Part shown: positions 34,383-43,172 of the stretch, one piece after another
How the letters are laid out: each line of letters opens with the position of its first letter
Numbering within the stretch: the stretch's first letter is position 1
Assembly: GCA_023511625.1 (NCBI GenBank)
Contig: JAIMBD010000009.1
Coordinates: 1 to 64,000, forward strand
Reading direction: 5' to 3'
Source: Bacillota bacterium
Lineage (GTDB): Bacteria > Bacillota > Sulfobacillia > Sulfobacillales > Sulfobacillaceae
Length of the DNA: 64,000 nt
Position numbers and translations under genes: made by a program
Notes under the pieces: generated by a model
Told to the model about the DNA's origin: nothing
What the model saw: the letters and a program-made list of their open reading frames with translations, nothing else
Database searches by the model: none

Positions 34383-35729
34383 TTACGAGGGCGCCCGCGC
34401 CGGGCCCACGGCAGCCTCCACCACGGCCGCCAGCCGATCCGCCCAGGCGGTGGTGGCAACCGCGTCCCGCCCCTCCACCATCACCCGCAAAAGCGGTTCG
34501 GTCCCGGACCGCCGGACCAGCACACGCCCCTCTTGCCCGAGCGCCGCTTCTGCAGCCGCCACCGCCTCCGCAAGTCCCGGAATCGCGCGCCAATCCCGGT
34601 ATTCGGGCGGGATGGTCAGGTTGCGCAGCACTTGGGGGAACGGTTCAAACCCCTCCACCAGCTCTGCCAGGGAGCGACCGCTCCAGGCCATCTCCCGCAA
34701 CACCGCAAGCGCCGTCAACAGCCCGTCGCCGGTCTCGGCCCACCGCCGGAGGATGATGTGCCCCGACTGCTCGCCCCCGAGGTCGGATCCGGAATCCTTG
34801 AGGGCCTGCGCCACCCAGCGATCCCCAACCGGTGTGCGCACCAACGCCACGCCGATACGGGCCAAGGCCTGTTCCAGTCCCAGGTTGGCCATCACCGTGG
34901 CCACTACCCGGCGGACGCCCAGTTCCCCCCGACGGATCCACCCTTTGGTCAAAAGGTAGAGGAGCCCATCGCCATCGACCACCCGCCCTCGGTGGTCCAC
35001 GGCAATGAGGCGGTCGGCGTCACCGTCAAACGCCAACCCCACATCGGCCCCCCGCTCGACCACTGCTCGGCTTAACGCCTCCGGGTGCGTCGCGCCACAT
35101 CCCTGATTGATCCACCGGCCTCGCGGCAAGGCGTGAATGGCCTCCACCTGCACGCCGAGCGCCTCCAACACCGCCGGGACGGTGGCCACTGCTGCCCCCC
35201 ACGCCAAGTCGACCACCACCCGCACCGGGGCCACCTGGCCCCGAAAGAGGCCCACCAGGTGGTCGCGGTATCGAGCCAGGGCCTCTTCGGCCACCGAGAC
35301 GATGTTCCCAACCGCCACCGGTTCCGCCAACGTCCACCGCCGCTGTGCCACCGCTGCCTCCACGGCCGCCTCGACGGCGGGGTCCCATTTGCCTCCGTCC
35401 TCGCTCAACAGTTTGATGCCGTTGTAAGCGGGAGGATTGTGGGAGGCGGAGATCATGATGCCGGCGGCCGCACCGTACGAAGGAATCAGATGGGCCAAGG
35501 CCGGCGTGGGGATGAGGCCGGCTGAGAGCACCTCCACCCCACTGGCCGCCAACCCGGCACTGAGCGCCGCCTCCAGCATGGGGCCCGAGACGCGGGTATC
35601 CCGGCCCACCAGGACCGTAGCCGGCCTCGGCAAGCACGTCCCCGTCGCCAACCCCACCGACAAGGCCAACTCCGGCGTCATCTCGGCGTTGGCGATGCCG
35701 CGCGCCCCATCGGTTCCGAATAAGGACAA
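34383..35729 (-). CDS. glmM: Phosphoglucosamine mutase
   Basis: Interconverts glucosamine-6- and -1-phosphate. The 448-residue alpha-D-phosphohexomutase has FGTDGARG at the N-terminus, the phosphoserine loop ISASHNPP (Ser96), the metal loop DGDADR and the C-terminal RRSGTEPLLRVMVEG. The start codon is TTG (35729) behind AAAGGAGGAG; no ATG is better placed. It follows cdaR after 45 bp and precedes glmS, the conserved cdaA–cdaR–glmM–glmS order. Confidence 0.96.
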   Translation of the reverse strand: MSLFGTDGARGIANAEMTPELALSVGLATGTCLPRPATVLVGRDTRVSGPMLEAALSAGLAASGVEVLSAGLIPTPALAHLIPSYGAAAGIMISASHNPPAYNGIKLLSEDGGKWDPAVEAAVEAAVAQRRWTLAEPVAVGNIVSVAEEALARYRDHLVGLFRGQVAPVRVVVDLAWGAAVATVPAVLEALGVQVEAIHALPRGRWINQGCGATHPEALSRAVVERGADVGLAFDGDADRLIAVDHRGRVVDGDGLLYLLTKGWIRRGELGVRRVVATVMANLGLEQALARIGVALVRTPVGDRWVAQALKDSGSDLGGEQSGHIILRRWAETGDGLLTALAVLREMAWSGRSLAELVEGFEPFPQVLRNLTIPPEYRDWRAIPGLAEAVAAAEAALGQEGRVLVRRSGTEPLLRVMVEGRDAVATTAWADRLAAVVEAAVGPARAPS

Positions 35730-35774
35730 ACTCGCTCCTCCTTTGTCGCAGTCCTCCCCGGCCCCCGCGCCTGT

Positions 35775-36710
35775 TTACGGGCCGCGGGCGATCCCCACCG
35801 TCGCCGTCACGGTATCGGCCCCCACGGCCGTCACCCCAGCCGGCAACTGGACCGGAACTGTGCGGGTGACATCGGCCGTCGCCCCTCCGATGTCGATAGG
35901 GGCCGTGTTGACTGACGTCACGCCCTTTAGGCTGGCCACGGTGCCGGTAATGGTAATCTTCCCCGGGGTGACCGTAATCCCGGTCACATGATATCCGTTG
36001 GCGGGGTGTCCGGTGAGTTGCACCACCACCCCCACCGTCGCCTGCGGGGGTTTAGGCGCGATCTTGACGTTGGCGGTGATCATCGGAGGGTCGATGGCCA
36101 GATGGGAGACGGCCTCGCCGTGGGCATCCAGGGGAACCAGAATCACCTCCTCGGCAAAGCTTTGGGTGCGGCCCTGGACCGGCAATTCCGCCACCAGGCG
36201 CCGGACGCGGTCAAGGTCATTCGTGGGCCCACTGACCACCGCCGACCGCACTGAGGGGACAATGGCGTCCAGTTGGTAGGCGTTGGGCACCGTCCCCACA
36301 GCTTCTACCTGGACCGGCAACGTGCGGCTGCCGATCTGGTCCAGCACCACTCGGATCTGGGACGGGCTGACACTCACCAGACTCGTGTCGGAGGGCACCG
36401 AGGCCACCACCGGCAAGCTGTAGGTACCGGGTTTGGTGATGTGGCTCAGATCCACCCAGGCGGCAAAACTGCGCAAGCTGGCGCCGGCCACGACCTGCGG
36501 TGGCCCTTTGATCTGAATCTCCACGGCATTGGGCTGCAGGCTGGCGACATCGAGGTTCTTGGCCCCCGGCGGCGTCCACTCCAAGGCCACGGGCCCAAAA
36601 TTGCGGTTGGCGTCTTTCTGATTGGTCAGGGTGACCTGAACCCAGAGCGCAATGGCCACTAATACCGACAAGATCTTGAGCAGGGTGTCGTTCTCGAACA
36701 GCCGGTCCAT
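35775..36710 (-). CDS. cdaR: CdaA regulatory protein, YbbR-domain
   Basis: Membrane-anchored extracytoplasmic regulator of the diadenylate cyclase. The 311 residues have one N-terminal membrane helix (about residues 11–28, KILSVLVAIALWVQVTL) and then three to four YbbR repeats rich in beta strands (for example TYSLPVVASVPSD, RTLPVQVEAVGTVPNAY, VGVVVQLTGHPANGYHV). The ATG follows the cdaA stop directly (no gap), so the two are coupled. The next gene is glmM, whose product is known to interact with CdaA in other Bacillota. Confidence 0.93.
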   Translation of the reverse strand: MDRLFENDTLLKILSVLVAIALWVQVTLTNQKDANRNFGPVALEWTPPGAKNLDVASLQPNAVEIQIKGPPQVVAGASLRSFAAWVDLSHITKPGTYSLPVVASVPSDTSLVSVSPSQIRVVLDQIGSRTLPVQVEAVGTVPNAYQLDAIVPSVRSAVVSGPTNDLDRVRRLVAELPVQGRTQSFAEEVILVPLDAHGEAVSHLAIDPPMITANVKIAPKPPQATVGVVVQLTGHPANGYHVTGITVTPGKITITGTVASLKGVTSVNTAPIDIGGATADVTRTVPVQLPAGVTAVGADTVTATVGIARGP

Positions 36711-37532
36711 CTAAGAACTCGCACCCCGGTGCCAGATGCGCAGCGCCGAAGCCGGGCGCGGCCGGAACAGGCGCGTTAACGTCTCGCGCAGGGCACGGTC
36801 CTCCAAGCGCCGCTGCAAGCGCCCTTCCACGGCCAGCGAGATCCAGCCGGTCTCCTCCGAGACGGCGATGGCCACCGCATCCGATTGTTCGGTGATGCCG
36901 ATAGCAGCGCGGTGACGGCTGCCGAGCTCGCTGCCCGGCTGAGCGCTCTCAGTCAATGGCAAAAAGGCTGCCGCAGCGATGACGCGATTGCCGCGAATGA
37001 TGCAGGCCCCATCGTGCAATGGGGTGTTGGGCGTGAAAATGTTTTCCAAGAGCGCAGCCGTGGCCACGGCCCCAATCGGGATGCCGGTGGCGGCGTACTC
37101 GTTCAGGCCGGTCTGGCGTTCGAGGACAAACAGCGCGCCGATGCGATTGCGGGAGAGGTAGTCGGCGGCCCGCGCCACCTGGTCGATCATGGTGGCGGTA
37201 TCCATCTCTTCGTGGTTGAGAAAGCTCTCCGAGAAGAACCGCCCTTGCCCGATTTGCTCGAGAGCCCGGCGCAACTCCGGTTGGAACACGATGGGCAAAG
37301 CCACCACCAACATCGTCTCGATATCCTGCAACAGCATGTGCGTGGTGTATAGGTGCAGCCAGTTGGCCACCGGCGCCGCCACCAACACGGCGATGATGCC
37401 CTTCACCAGCTGGAGCGCGCGGGTGCCCCGGATGAGGAGAAACAGGCGATAAAACCCGTAGGCGACGATGGCGATGTCCACCACCGAAAGAAGCCAGGAT
37501 GACCAGCTCATGTTGGCAACCAACTGAAGCAC
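36711..37532 (-). CDS. cdaA: Diadenylate cyclase CdaA
   Basis: Synthesises cyclic di-AMP from two ATP. After about three N-terminal membrane helices the DAC domain carries the two active-site motifs, LHDGACI (DGA) and SRHRAAIG (RHR). GTG 37532 is chosen because AGGTGGGG lies seven bases upstream (273 residues); ATG 37511 is the alternative with no ribosome site, and a frame start at 37694 is rejected. It heads cdaA–cdaR–glmM–glmS, tying osmotic/cell-wall signalling to amino-sugar supply. Confidence 0.94.
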   Translation of the reverse strand: MLQLVANMSWSSWLLSVVDIAIVAYGFYRLFLLIRGTRALQLVKGIIAVLVAAPVANWLHLYTTHMLLQDIETMLVVALPIVFQPELRRALEQIGQGRFFSESFLNHEEMDTATMIDQVARAADYLSRNRIGALFVLERQTGLNEYAATGIPIGAVATAALLENIFTPNTPLHDGACIIRGNRVIAAAAFLPLTESAQPGSELGSRHRAAIGITEQSDAVAIAVSEETGWISLAVEGRLQRRLEDRALRETLTRLFRPRPASALRIWHRGASS

Positions 37533-37637
37533 GCCGCATCCCCACCTGCTGCAAGGAATCCCTGCCTTGCTATCAAGGGTACCACAATCCGATCCAAAAC
37601 CATATGGGAGCCGCCGCATCGGCCCCCGCGCCCCTTG

Positions 37638-37646
37638 TGCTAGACT
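37638..37646 (+). promoter_or_regulatory. Extended −10 promoter of the ABC1-kinase gene
   Basis: TGCTAGACT (TG at 37638–37639, TAGACT at 37641–37646) lies 39 bases before the GTG start at 37685. The −35 side is GC-rich with no match. Confidence 0.4.
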
Positions 37647-37684
37647 CGGGGAAGGACCTGGGGCGGGCAGAGAGGGGGGTAGCC

Positions 37685-39367
37685 GTGAAGGCAACCGGCA
37701 CCGGCGACGCCGAATCCGGGCGAAAAGGACAAGCCGGCGCGTCCCGCCGCATGGGGTGGGCGGCCCTTCAGCGCACGGCGGCCGTTGTGGGGCTCTTTCT
37801 CGCCATGGCCTGGGCCGTGTTCTGGCACGGCCGCTGGCAACCGGCCGGAGCCGAAGCCGACGCCTCTCGCGAGGCGCTGTGGCGGCAACTGGCCCGCCGC
37901 TTCCGGATCGTGGCCGAACGCCAGGGCGGCCTGTTGATCAAGGTGGGCCAATTTCTCTCGAGCCGCGTCGACCTTCTGCCCAAACCCTTCATTGAAGAAC
38001 TGCAAGAACTCCAAGACGCCGTGCCGCCTGCGCCTTGGCCGTTGGTCCGAGCCGTCTTAGAACACGAACTCGGCCCCATCGCCGAACGCTTTGCCGACTT
38101 CGATCCCGAGCCGGTGGCGGCCGCTTCGTTGGGACAGGTCTACCGCGGCCGCTTACCCTCGGGCGAAGAGGTGGCGGTCAAAATCCAGCGCCCGGCCATC
38201 CAGTCCTTGGTCTCCGCCGACCTCGTCGGGCTGGAGATGGTGGTCGCCCTCCTGTCCCGCTTTACCCGCTTTGGCCGCACCTTCGACCTGCCCACGGTGC
38301 TCCGGGAGTTCCGCCACATGGTGGCGCAGGAATTGGATTACCGCCACGAGCTCGACAACACCGAACGGCTACGCGCCACGTTGGCCCATCTGCCCTGGGT
38401 GCGGGTCCCGCGCACCTATCCTGAGCTTTCTACGGGCCGCGTGCTGACGATGGAGTTCTGGCGAGGCATCAAGGTCAATCAGCGCCAAGCGCTCGTGGAC
38501 GCGGGGGTGGACGTGCCGGCCTTGGCCCAGCGCCTGATCCATCTTTACCTCTTTATGGTCCTCGATGCCGGATTCTTTCACGCCGACCCCCATCCCGGCA
38601 ACCTGTTGGTCCTCCCCGGCGACGGAGCCGTGGTGCTTTTGGACTACGGAATGGTGGGGCGGATCGAAATGGCCCAAAAGCGCCAGATCCGGCGGCTGTT
38701 CACGGCAGTCACGCTACGCCAGCCCTCAGAACTCGTCGAGAGCCTGCGCGCCTTGGGCATGATTCGACCCGAAGCCGACCTCGGACGGCTCCGGCGCGAG
38801 GTGCGCTACCTTTTGGACCGGTACTATGCGGAGACCTTGGACCAGTTGGCCCGCCTGGACGTGGTGCACTTGATGCGCGACCTCGAGGGGCTCTTGCGTG
38901 AGGAGGCCGTCCAGATCCCCGGCGAGTTTGCCTTTCTCGGGCGCGCCATCGCCATCTTGGTGGGCCTGGCAACGGCCCTGGATCCCAACATCAACCTGAT
39001 TGACCTCTTCGCCCCTTATGTCCAACGCCTGATGACCGAAGAGCGCGGGGGCGTGACCGGCATGGTGCGCAGCGGGCTGCGGCGCTGGAGCCAGGCCGCC
39101 GCGGCGGCTCCGGAGCTGATCTTTCACCTGCTCCAGGAGTTGGAGAACGGCGAGTTCGAAGCCCAATGGACGTGGAACCAAGGGGCCGACGCCCTGCGTG
39201 GCCTCGCCGCCGAAGTGTCCCGCCTGACCCGCGCCATCTGGGTCGTCGGGCTCTGGCTGGTGGCGGTGGGACTGGTCACCCACGGCCATCCAGGATGGGC
39301 GGCCTTGGCAGCGGCCACCGGCGCCGCCATCCTGGTGCGGGGCTGGTTGGGGCGCCCGGGCGCGTAA
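37685..39367 (+). CDS. ABC1/UbiB/AarF-family atypical kinase
   Basis: Membrane-associated protein-kinase-like ATPase of 560 residues, in a family that supports isoprenoid quinone synthesis. Visible motifs are the KxGQ-type signature LLIKVGQFLSSR, the Ala-rich nucleotide loop PVAAASLGQVYRG, the VAVKIQRP lysine, the catalytic DAGFFHADPHPGN loop and the metal DYGMVGR. One hydrophobic helix lies near the N-terminus and two near the C-terminus (VVGLWLVAVGLV, GWAALAAATGAAILV). GTG 37685 follows GAGGGGGG. The nearby polyprenyl synthase and nuo genes make a menaquinone-related role plausible. Confidence 0.88.
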   Translation: MKATGTGDAESGRKGQAGASRRMGWAALQRTAAVVGLFLAMAWAVFWHGRWQPAGAEADASREALWRQLARRFRIVAERQGGLLIKVGQFLSSRVDLLPKPFIEELQELQDAVPPAPWPLVRAVLEHELGPIAERFADFDPEPVAAASLGQVYRGRLPSGEEVAVKIQRPAIQSLVSADLVGLEMVVALLSRFTRFGRTFDLPTVLREFRHMVAQELDYRHELDNTERLRATLAHLPWVRVPRTYPELSTGRVLTMEFWRGIKVNQRQALVDAGVDVPALAQRLIHLYLFMVLDAGFFHADPHPGNLLVLPGDGAVVLLDYGMVGRIEMAQKRQIRRLFTAVTLRQPSELVESLRALGMIRPEADLGRLRREVRYLLDRYYAETLDQLARLDVVHLMRDLEGLLREEAVQIPGEFAFLGRAIAILVGLATALDPNINLIDLFAPYVQRLMTEERGGVTGMVRSGLRRWSQAAAAAPELIFHLLQELENGEFEAQWTWNQGADALRGLAAEVSRLTRAIWVVGLWLVAVGLVTHGHPGWAALAAATGAAILVRGWLGRPGA

Positions 39368-39403
39368 GGGCCGAACGGCAGCAGAAAAGGGGCCAAACGG
39401 GCC

Positions 39404-39432
39404 TTGGGCGTCTGAGTCCCCCTCGGTACGCT
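39404..39432 (+). promoter_or_regulatory. Weak candidate promoter of the CheC-like gene
   Basis: TTGGGC (39404–39409) and TACGCT (39427–39432) are exactly 17 bp apart, each 3 of 6 to consensus, 64 bases before the start at 39497. Confidence 0.3.
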
Positions 39433-39496
39433 GAACCTACCGCCAGCGGTCGCTGACGCGCTGAGCGGACGGGAGCCGCCGAAGGAGGGACAGACC

Positions 39497-40057
39497 ATGG
39501 AAGCCGCCGAGATCCTGACGGCGTGGGAGAAAGCCGCCGCACCCGCACTGCGCCAAGCCGCCGAGGCACTGGCAGGACTGACCGGCCTTGCGGTTGCGCT
39601 CGACGACGCCTGGGTGGAATGGATTCCTTGGCGCCATTTCGTGGAGCAGCTCACGGCCGCCTACCCTGCGCCTCTCTACCTCGTGACTACGCAGGCCCGT
39701 GGCCTGTTCGACGTCGAGTGCTGGCTGGTGTTCACGGCCCCGCATGCCCAAGCCTTGGTCCAAGCCGTCACCCGGTCCCCTGCCCCCGAGCCGTTGGATG
39801 CCCGGGCCTGCTCGGTCTTGGCGGAGGTCGGCGAAGTGGTGGCCTCGGCGTTCGTCAACGTCCTCGCCGACCGCTTCCAGGCCGCCTGGAAGCCCGAGCC
39901 CCTCCAGGTGCACTACGTGACAGCCGGCTGGCTCGAGGACCGGGCACCCGGCCCCACGCGGGTATTGGTGACCGAGGCCCGCATGCGAGTCACCGGCACC
40001 CCGGTGCGGGCCTCGCTCCTCATCCTGCCCCGGGACCTTCACGCTGGCGCCCCGTGA
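39497..40057 (+). CDS. CheC/CheX-like protein lacking the phosphatase asparagine (orphan)
   Basis: A 186-residue soluble protein that I place tentatively in the CheC/CheX fold. The helix SVLAEVGEVVASAFVNVLAD (about residues 106–125) resembles the CheC motif S-x-x-x-E-x-x-N-x-x-x…N-A-L, and a similar but more degenerate helix lies at residues 9–29. The catalytic Asn of ExxN is Glu113 here, so dephosphorylation of CheY-P is not expected. No chemotaxis, flagellar or response-regulator genes are nearby. GAAGGAGG precedes the ATG. It ends 14 bp before the convergent rex gene. An unknown protein of similar fold is the alternative. Confidence 0.5.
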   Translation: MEAAEILTAWEKAAAPALRQAAEALAGLTGLAVALDDAWVEWIPWRHFVEQLTAAYPAPLYLVTTQARGLFDVECWLVFTAPHAQALVQAVTRSPAPEPLDARACSVLAEVGEVVASAFVNVLADRFQAAWKPEPLQVHYVTAGWLEDRAPGPTRVLVTEARMRVTGTPVRASLLILPRDLHAGAP

Positions 40058-40071
40058 GCTGCCCGGCCCGT

Positions 40072-40725
40072 TTACGCCTTCATTTCGGCCGGGGTGTCGC
40101 GCCCCTCCTTGACAAAGTAAGCCAAGGCTTGCAGTTCGAGCATGAGGTCGATATTTTTCACGATCACCTCCGGGCGATCGGTCAAAATGGCGACGGGCGC
40201 GAAGTTCAGGATGGCGCGGACTCCGGCATCGGCCAGCCGCTCTGCCACGCTCCGGGCGGCATAGTCCGGCACCGTCAACACCGCCAAGGCGATCTGCCGC
40301 TCTTTGACCAACCGCTCGAGGTCGCGGACGTCCTCCACGCGCAGCGGCCCGATGGCCGTGCCGATGACTTGGGGATCGACGTCCACCACAGCCACCACCT
40401 CGGTGTCGCTGCGGTTGTTCTGGGTATAGCGCACCAACGCAGTACCGAGATGCCCCGCACCGACCACCATGACCCGGACCCCGCGGTCGATGCCGAGGAT
40501 CCGGCGAATCTGCCGCACCAGTGGCGCCACCTCGTAGCCGACGCCGCGGGTGCCAAAGGCGCCAAAATAGGCGAAGTCCTTGCGCACCTGCTCGGACGAA
40601 AACCCCGCCGCCTTTCCCAGCGCCACCGAGGTGATGCGCTCGGCATGGGTCAGTTCCAACACCCGAAGGTAGGCCGGCAGTCGGCGGATGGTGGTGTCTG
40701 GGATGCGACGCGCCCGCCCTACCAT
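40072..40725 (-). CDS. rex: Redox-sensing transcriptional repressor Rex
   Basis: Senses the NADH/NAD+ ratio and represses respiratory or fermentative genes when NADH is low. The 217 residues comprise a winged-helix domain (TTIRRLPAYLRVLELT, GFSSEQVRKDFAYFG) and a Rossmann domain with VMVVGAGHLGTALV and the C-terminal swapped helix NIDLMLELQALAYFV. It starts inside the stop of the prenyl synthase gene (ATGA), so the two are coupled. A sequence resembling a Rex operator lies in front of nuoA. Confidence 0.95.
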   Translation of the reverse strand: MVGRARRIPDTTIRRLPAYLRVLELTHAERITSVALGKAAGFSSEQVRKDFAYFGAFGTRGVGYEVAPLVRQIRRILGIDRGVRVMVVGAGHLGTALVRYTQNNRSDTEVVAVVDVDPQVIGTAIGPLRVEDVRDLERLVKERQIALAVLTVPDYAARSVAERLADAGVRAILNFAPVAILTDRPEVIVKNIDLMLELQALAYFVKEGRDTPAEMKA

Positions 40726-41675
40726 CAGCGGTCCCGTTCCACCACAAACCGCGCCAAGGCCACCAGGGCCTCCCGCGCTGGCCCCGCAGGCACCGACGCC
40801 AAGGCCTCCACCGCCTGTCCGGCTTCACGCCGCGCGTACGCCAGCGCCTCATCCAAGGCGCCGCTGGCCTCCAACACCTGCCGCACCTCCTCGATGGGGA
40901 CCGGTTTGCGCTGAAGCTGCGCCCTGAGCGCCGAAGCCCACTCGGGCCGGGACAAGGCGCTTAAGACCGGCAAGGTGTACACGCCGCCCGCGATGTCCCC
41001 GCCGGTGGGCTTGCCCAGGCGGCCCGGGTCGGCGCGCCAATCCAACACGTCGTCGACCACCTGAAAGGCCATGCCCAGGTGGTGCCCGTACCGCGCAAGC
41101 CCCGCCTCCACCGCCTCCGGCGCTTCGGCCGCGCGGGCGCCCAAGGCGCAGCTTTGAGCCAGAAAATGGGCGGTCTTGTCCGCGATCCGCCGACGGTATT
41201 CTTCGGCGTCGGTCTCCCGGAACAGGCTTAAGTTTTGGGCGATCTCCCCTTGACACATCACGAACACAATGTCTGCCGCCAACGCCACGATATCTGGCCG
41301 CCCCGTGTCGGACAACAATTGGAACGCGCGTGCAAAGAGGTAATCCCCCGCCAACACCGCCACCGGGTTGCCGAACCGCTGGCGGACCGCCGCCTGTCCC
41401 CGCCGTACGGTGGCCTCATCGATGATGTCATCGTGGACCAGAGTGGCGAGATGAATCATCTCCACCGCCGCCGCCACCACCCGCACCGCCTGCGCTTCGG
41501 GATGGCGGCCAAAGCGACTGGCCAACAGCACCAGCGTGGGGCGAAGCCGCTTGCCGCTGGTGGCCAAAAGGTATTCGGCCACCTGGCGCACCAGCGGGTT
41601 CTCGGCGGTCAAGGTCGCGGTCAACACCTCGTCCACCGCGGCCAGATCCGATTCCACCAACGTAAACAGGCCCAA
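40725..41675 (-). CDS. Polyprenyl diphosphate synthase (long-chain trans-prenyltransferase)
   Basis: Chain-elongating prenyl synthase of 316 residues. The first aspartate-rich motif is HDDIID (FARM) with a small Ala five positions before it, which in this family allows long products. The second is FQVVDDVLD (SARM). GKRLRPTL and QGEIAQ motifs are also present. It probably makes the menaquinone side chain, consistent with nuo and the ABC1 protein nearby. TTG 41675 is chosen because GAGGGGAG is six bases upstream; a TTG at 41699 has none. A promoter candidate lies at 41723–41751. Confidence 0.88.
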   Translation of the reverse strand: MGLFTLVESDLAAVDEVLTATLTAENPLVRQVAEYLLATSGKRLRPTLVLLASRFGRHPEAQAVRVVAAAVEMIHLATLVHDDIIDEATVRRGQAAVRQRFGNPVAVLAGDYLFARAFQLLSDTGRPDIVALAADIVFVMCQGEIAQNLSLFRETDAEEYRRRIADKTAHFLAQSCALGARAAEAPEAVEAGLARYGHHLGMAFQVVDDVLDWRADPGRLGKPTGGDIAGGVYTLPVLSALSRPEWASALRAQLQRKPVPIEEVRQVLEASGALDEALAYARREAGQAVEALASVPAGPAREALVALARFVVERDR

Positions 41676-41722
41676 CGGCTGCTCCCCTCTATTGCCCAAG
41701 GCAAACCCCGCGCTTTTCGTAT

Positions 41723-41751
41723 ACTATAGCAAGCCCCTCGCCCGCCGTCGA
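41723..41751 (-). promoter_or_regulatory. Promoter of the prenyl synthase–rex pair
   Basis: On the minus strand TCGACG (41746–41751) and TATAGT (41723–41728) are 17 bp apart, 4/6 and 5/6 to consensus, about 48 bases before the TTG start. Confidence 0.55.
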
Positions 41752-41759
41752 TCCGGGTC

Positions 41760-43172
41760 CTACCGCAGCCAGAAGAAGTTGGCCGACTGGTCGACGATAT
41801 GCATCATCGGACTGGGGTAGACGCCGAGGAAGAGCGTCCCGCATGCCGCCACCACCAACACCGCTCCGCCTGCCCACGACCAGCGGAACGCCTGCACGCG
41901 CTCCGAGCGGCTGCGCGCAAACATCCGCTGCAGCGGGCGAAGATACGCGGCCAGCCCCACCAAGGTCCCGACCACCAGGCCCACCGCCAGGCCGGTCTGG
42001 TTGGCGACTAGCGCCGCCTGCAAGAGGTAGAACTTGCCGATAAATCCGGCCGTCAAAGGGATTCCCGCCAGCGACAGCATGACCACGATGAAGAGCGCCG
42101 CCGCCCAGGGATGGGCATACGCCAACCCTTCGAGGTCGTCGAGCTGAACCCCTTCCCCGTTGCCCTCCACAAGACGAATGAGGGCGAAGGCGCCGATGGC
42201 CGCAAGCCCATACGGTACGAGGTAGAAGACTGCAGCCATCGACCCCAAGAAATTGTGCGCGGCGATCCCCACCAAAAGAAATCCAGCATGGCCGATACCT
42301 GAATAGGCCAACAGCCGTTTGAGGTCGCGCTGGGGCAACGCCAACAGGTTGCCCACGATCATGGTCAGCACGGCGAGGTAACCGATGAGGGGGCTCCACC
42401 ACTGGGCCTGCGGATAAAAACCGTACGCCACCAGTCGCAAGATGGCAGCCGCTGCCCCCACCTTGGTCCCAAACGCCATGAGGTTGGTGACCGGTGTGGG
42501 CGACCCTTCATAGACATCGGGCACCCACATGTGAAACGGCACCATCGCCACCTTGAACCCCAGGCCTACGAGCACCAAAAGGAATCCCACTCCATACAGG
42601 CCAAATCCTGTGCCCAACGGCAGGTTGGGATAGCGAACAAACAGCGTAGTCCCCGTCGCTCCGTACAAGAGGGCCATGCCGAAAAGCAGGATGCCGGACG
42701 AAAACGCGCCCAAGAGCAGGTATTTTAATCCGGCCTCGCCTCCGAGCGCCGTCCGCTCGCTCGCCGCCAGCACGTAAAGCGGCAGCGAGAGCACCTCCAC
42801 GCCCAAGAAGAGCCAGATGAGGTTGCCGGCCTCAGCCACCATCATCATGCCCAACACGGCCACCGCCACCAAGGCCGGAAACTCGGGCCCGTAGCGGTCG
42901 CCGTTCCAGGACAAGAGCAGGGACGAGACGCCGGCCGCCACCACCAAGAGGTCCACGAGACTGCTGAACGGATCGGCGATCATGGAGCCGGCAACCAGGA
43001 GCGAGAGATTCCCCTCCGCCTGCCACAACACCGCCGCGTCCACCCCCGCGGCCAGGAGCAAGACCAACGCCACCCAGAAGGCGCCGTTCCGCCAACGGGG
43101 AAGGCCGAGGGTGGCCAGCAAGCTCATAAGCGCACCACCCGCCACCAAAATCTTGGGAAGGAGGTACACCAT
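41760..43172 (-). CDS. nuoN: NADH-quinone oxidoreductase subunit N
   Basis: Antiporter-like membrane subunit of complex I, 470 residues and about 14 membrane helices. The conserved Glu of VEVLSLPLYVL and the lysines in the GLKYLLLGAFSSG and LLAYSGIGHAG regions of the proton channel are present. ATG 43172 overlaps the nuoM stop (ATGA) and has AAAGGAGGG eight bases upstream. It is the last gene of the nuo run; a promoter for the next gene pair follows at once. Confidence 0.95.
   Translation of the reverse strand: MVYLLPKILVAGGALMSLLATLGLPRWRNGAFWVALVLLLAAGVDAAVLWQAEGNLSLLVAGSMIADPFSSLVDLLVVAAGVSSLLLSWNGDRYGPEFPALVAVAVLGMMMVAEAGNLIWLFLGVEVLSLPLYVLAASERTALGGEAGLKYLLLGAFSSGILLFGMALLYGATGTTLFVRYPNLPLGTGFGLYGVGFLLVLVGLGFKVAMVPFHMWVPDVYEGSPTPVTNLMAFGTKVGAAAAILRLVAYGFYPQAQWWSPLIGYLAVLTMIVGNLLALPQRDLKRLLAYSGIGHAGFLLVGIAAHNFLGSMAAVFYLVPYGLAAIGAFALIRLVEGNGEGVQLDDLEGLAYAHPWAAALFIVVMLSLAGIPLTAGFIGKFYLLQAALVANQTGLAVGLVVGTLVGLAAYLRPLQRMFARSRSERVQAFRWSWAGGAVLVVAACGTLFLGVYPSPMMHIVDQSANFFWLR

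Noticed and set aside
34330-34593. Long N-terminal extension of GlmS
   Set aside because: The nucleophilic Cys must follow the initiator Met (MCGIVG) for the glutaminase to mature, so the start is 34329.
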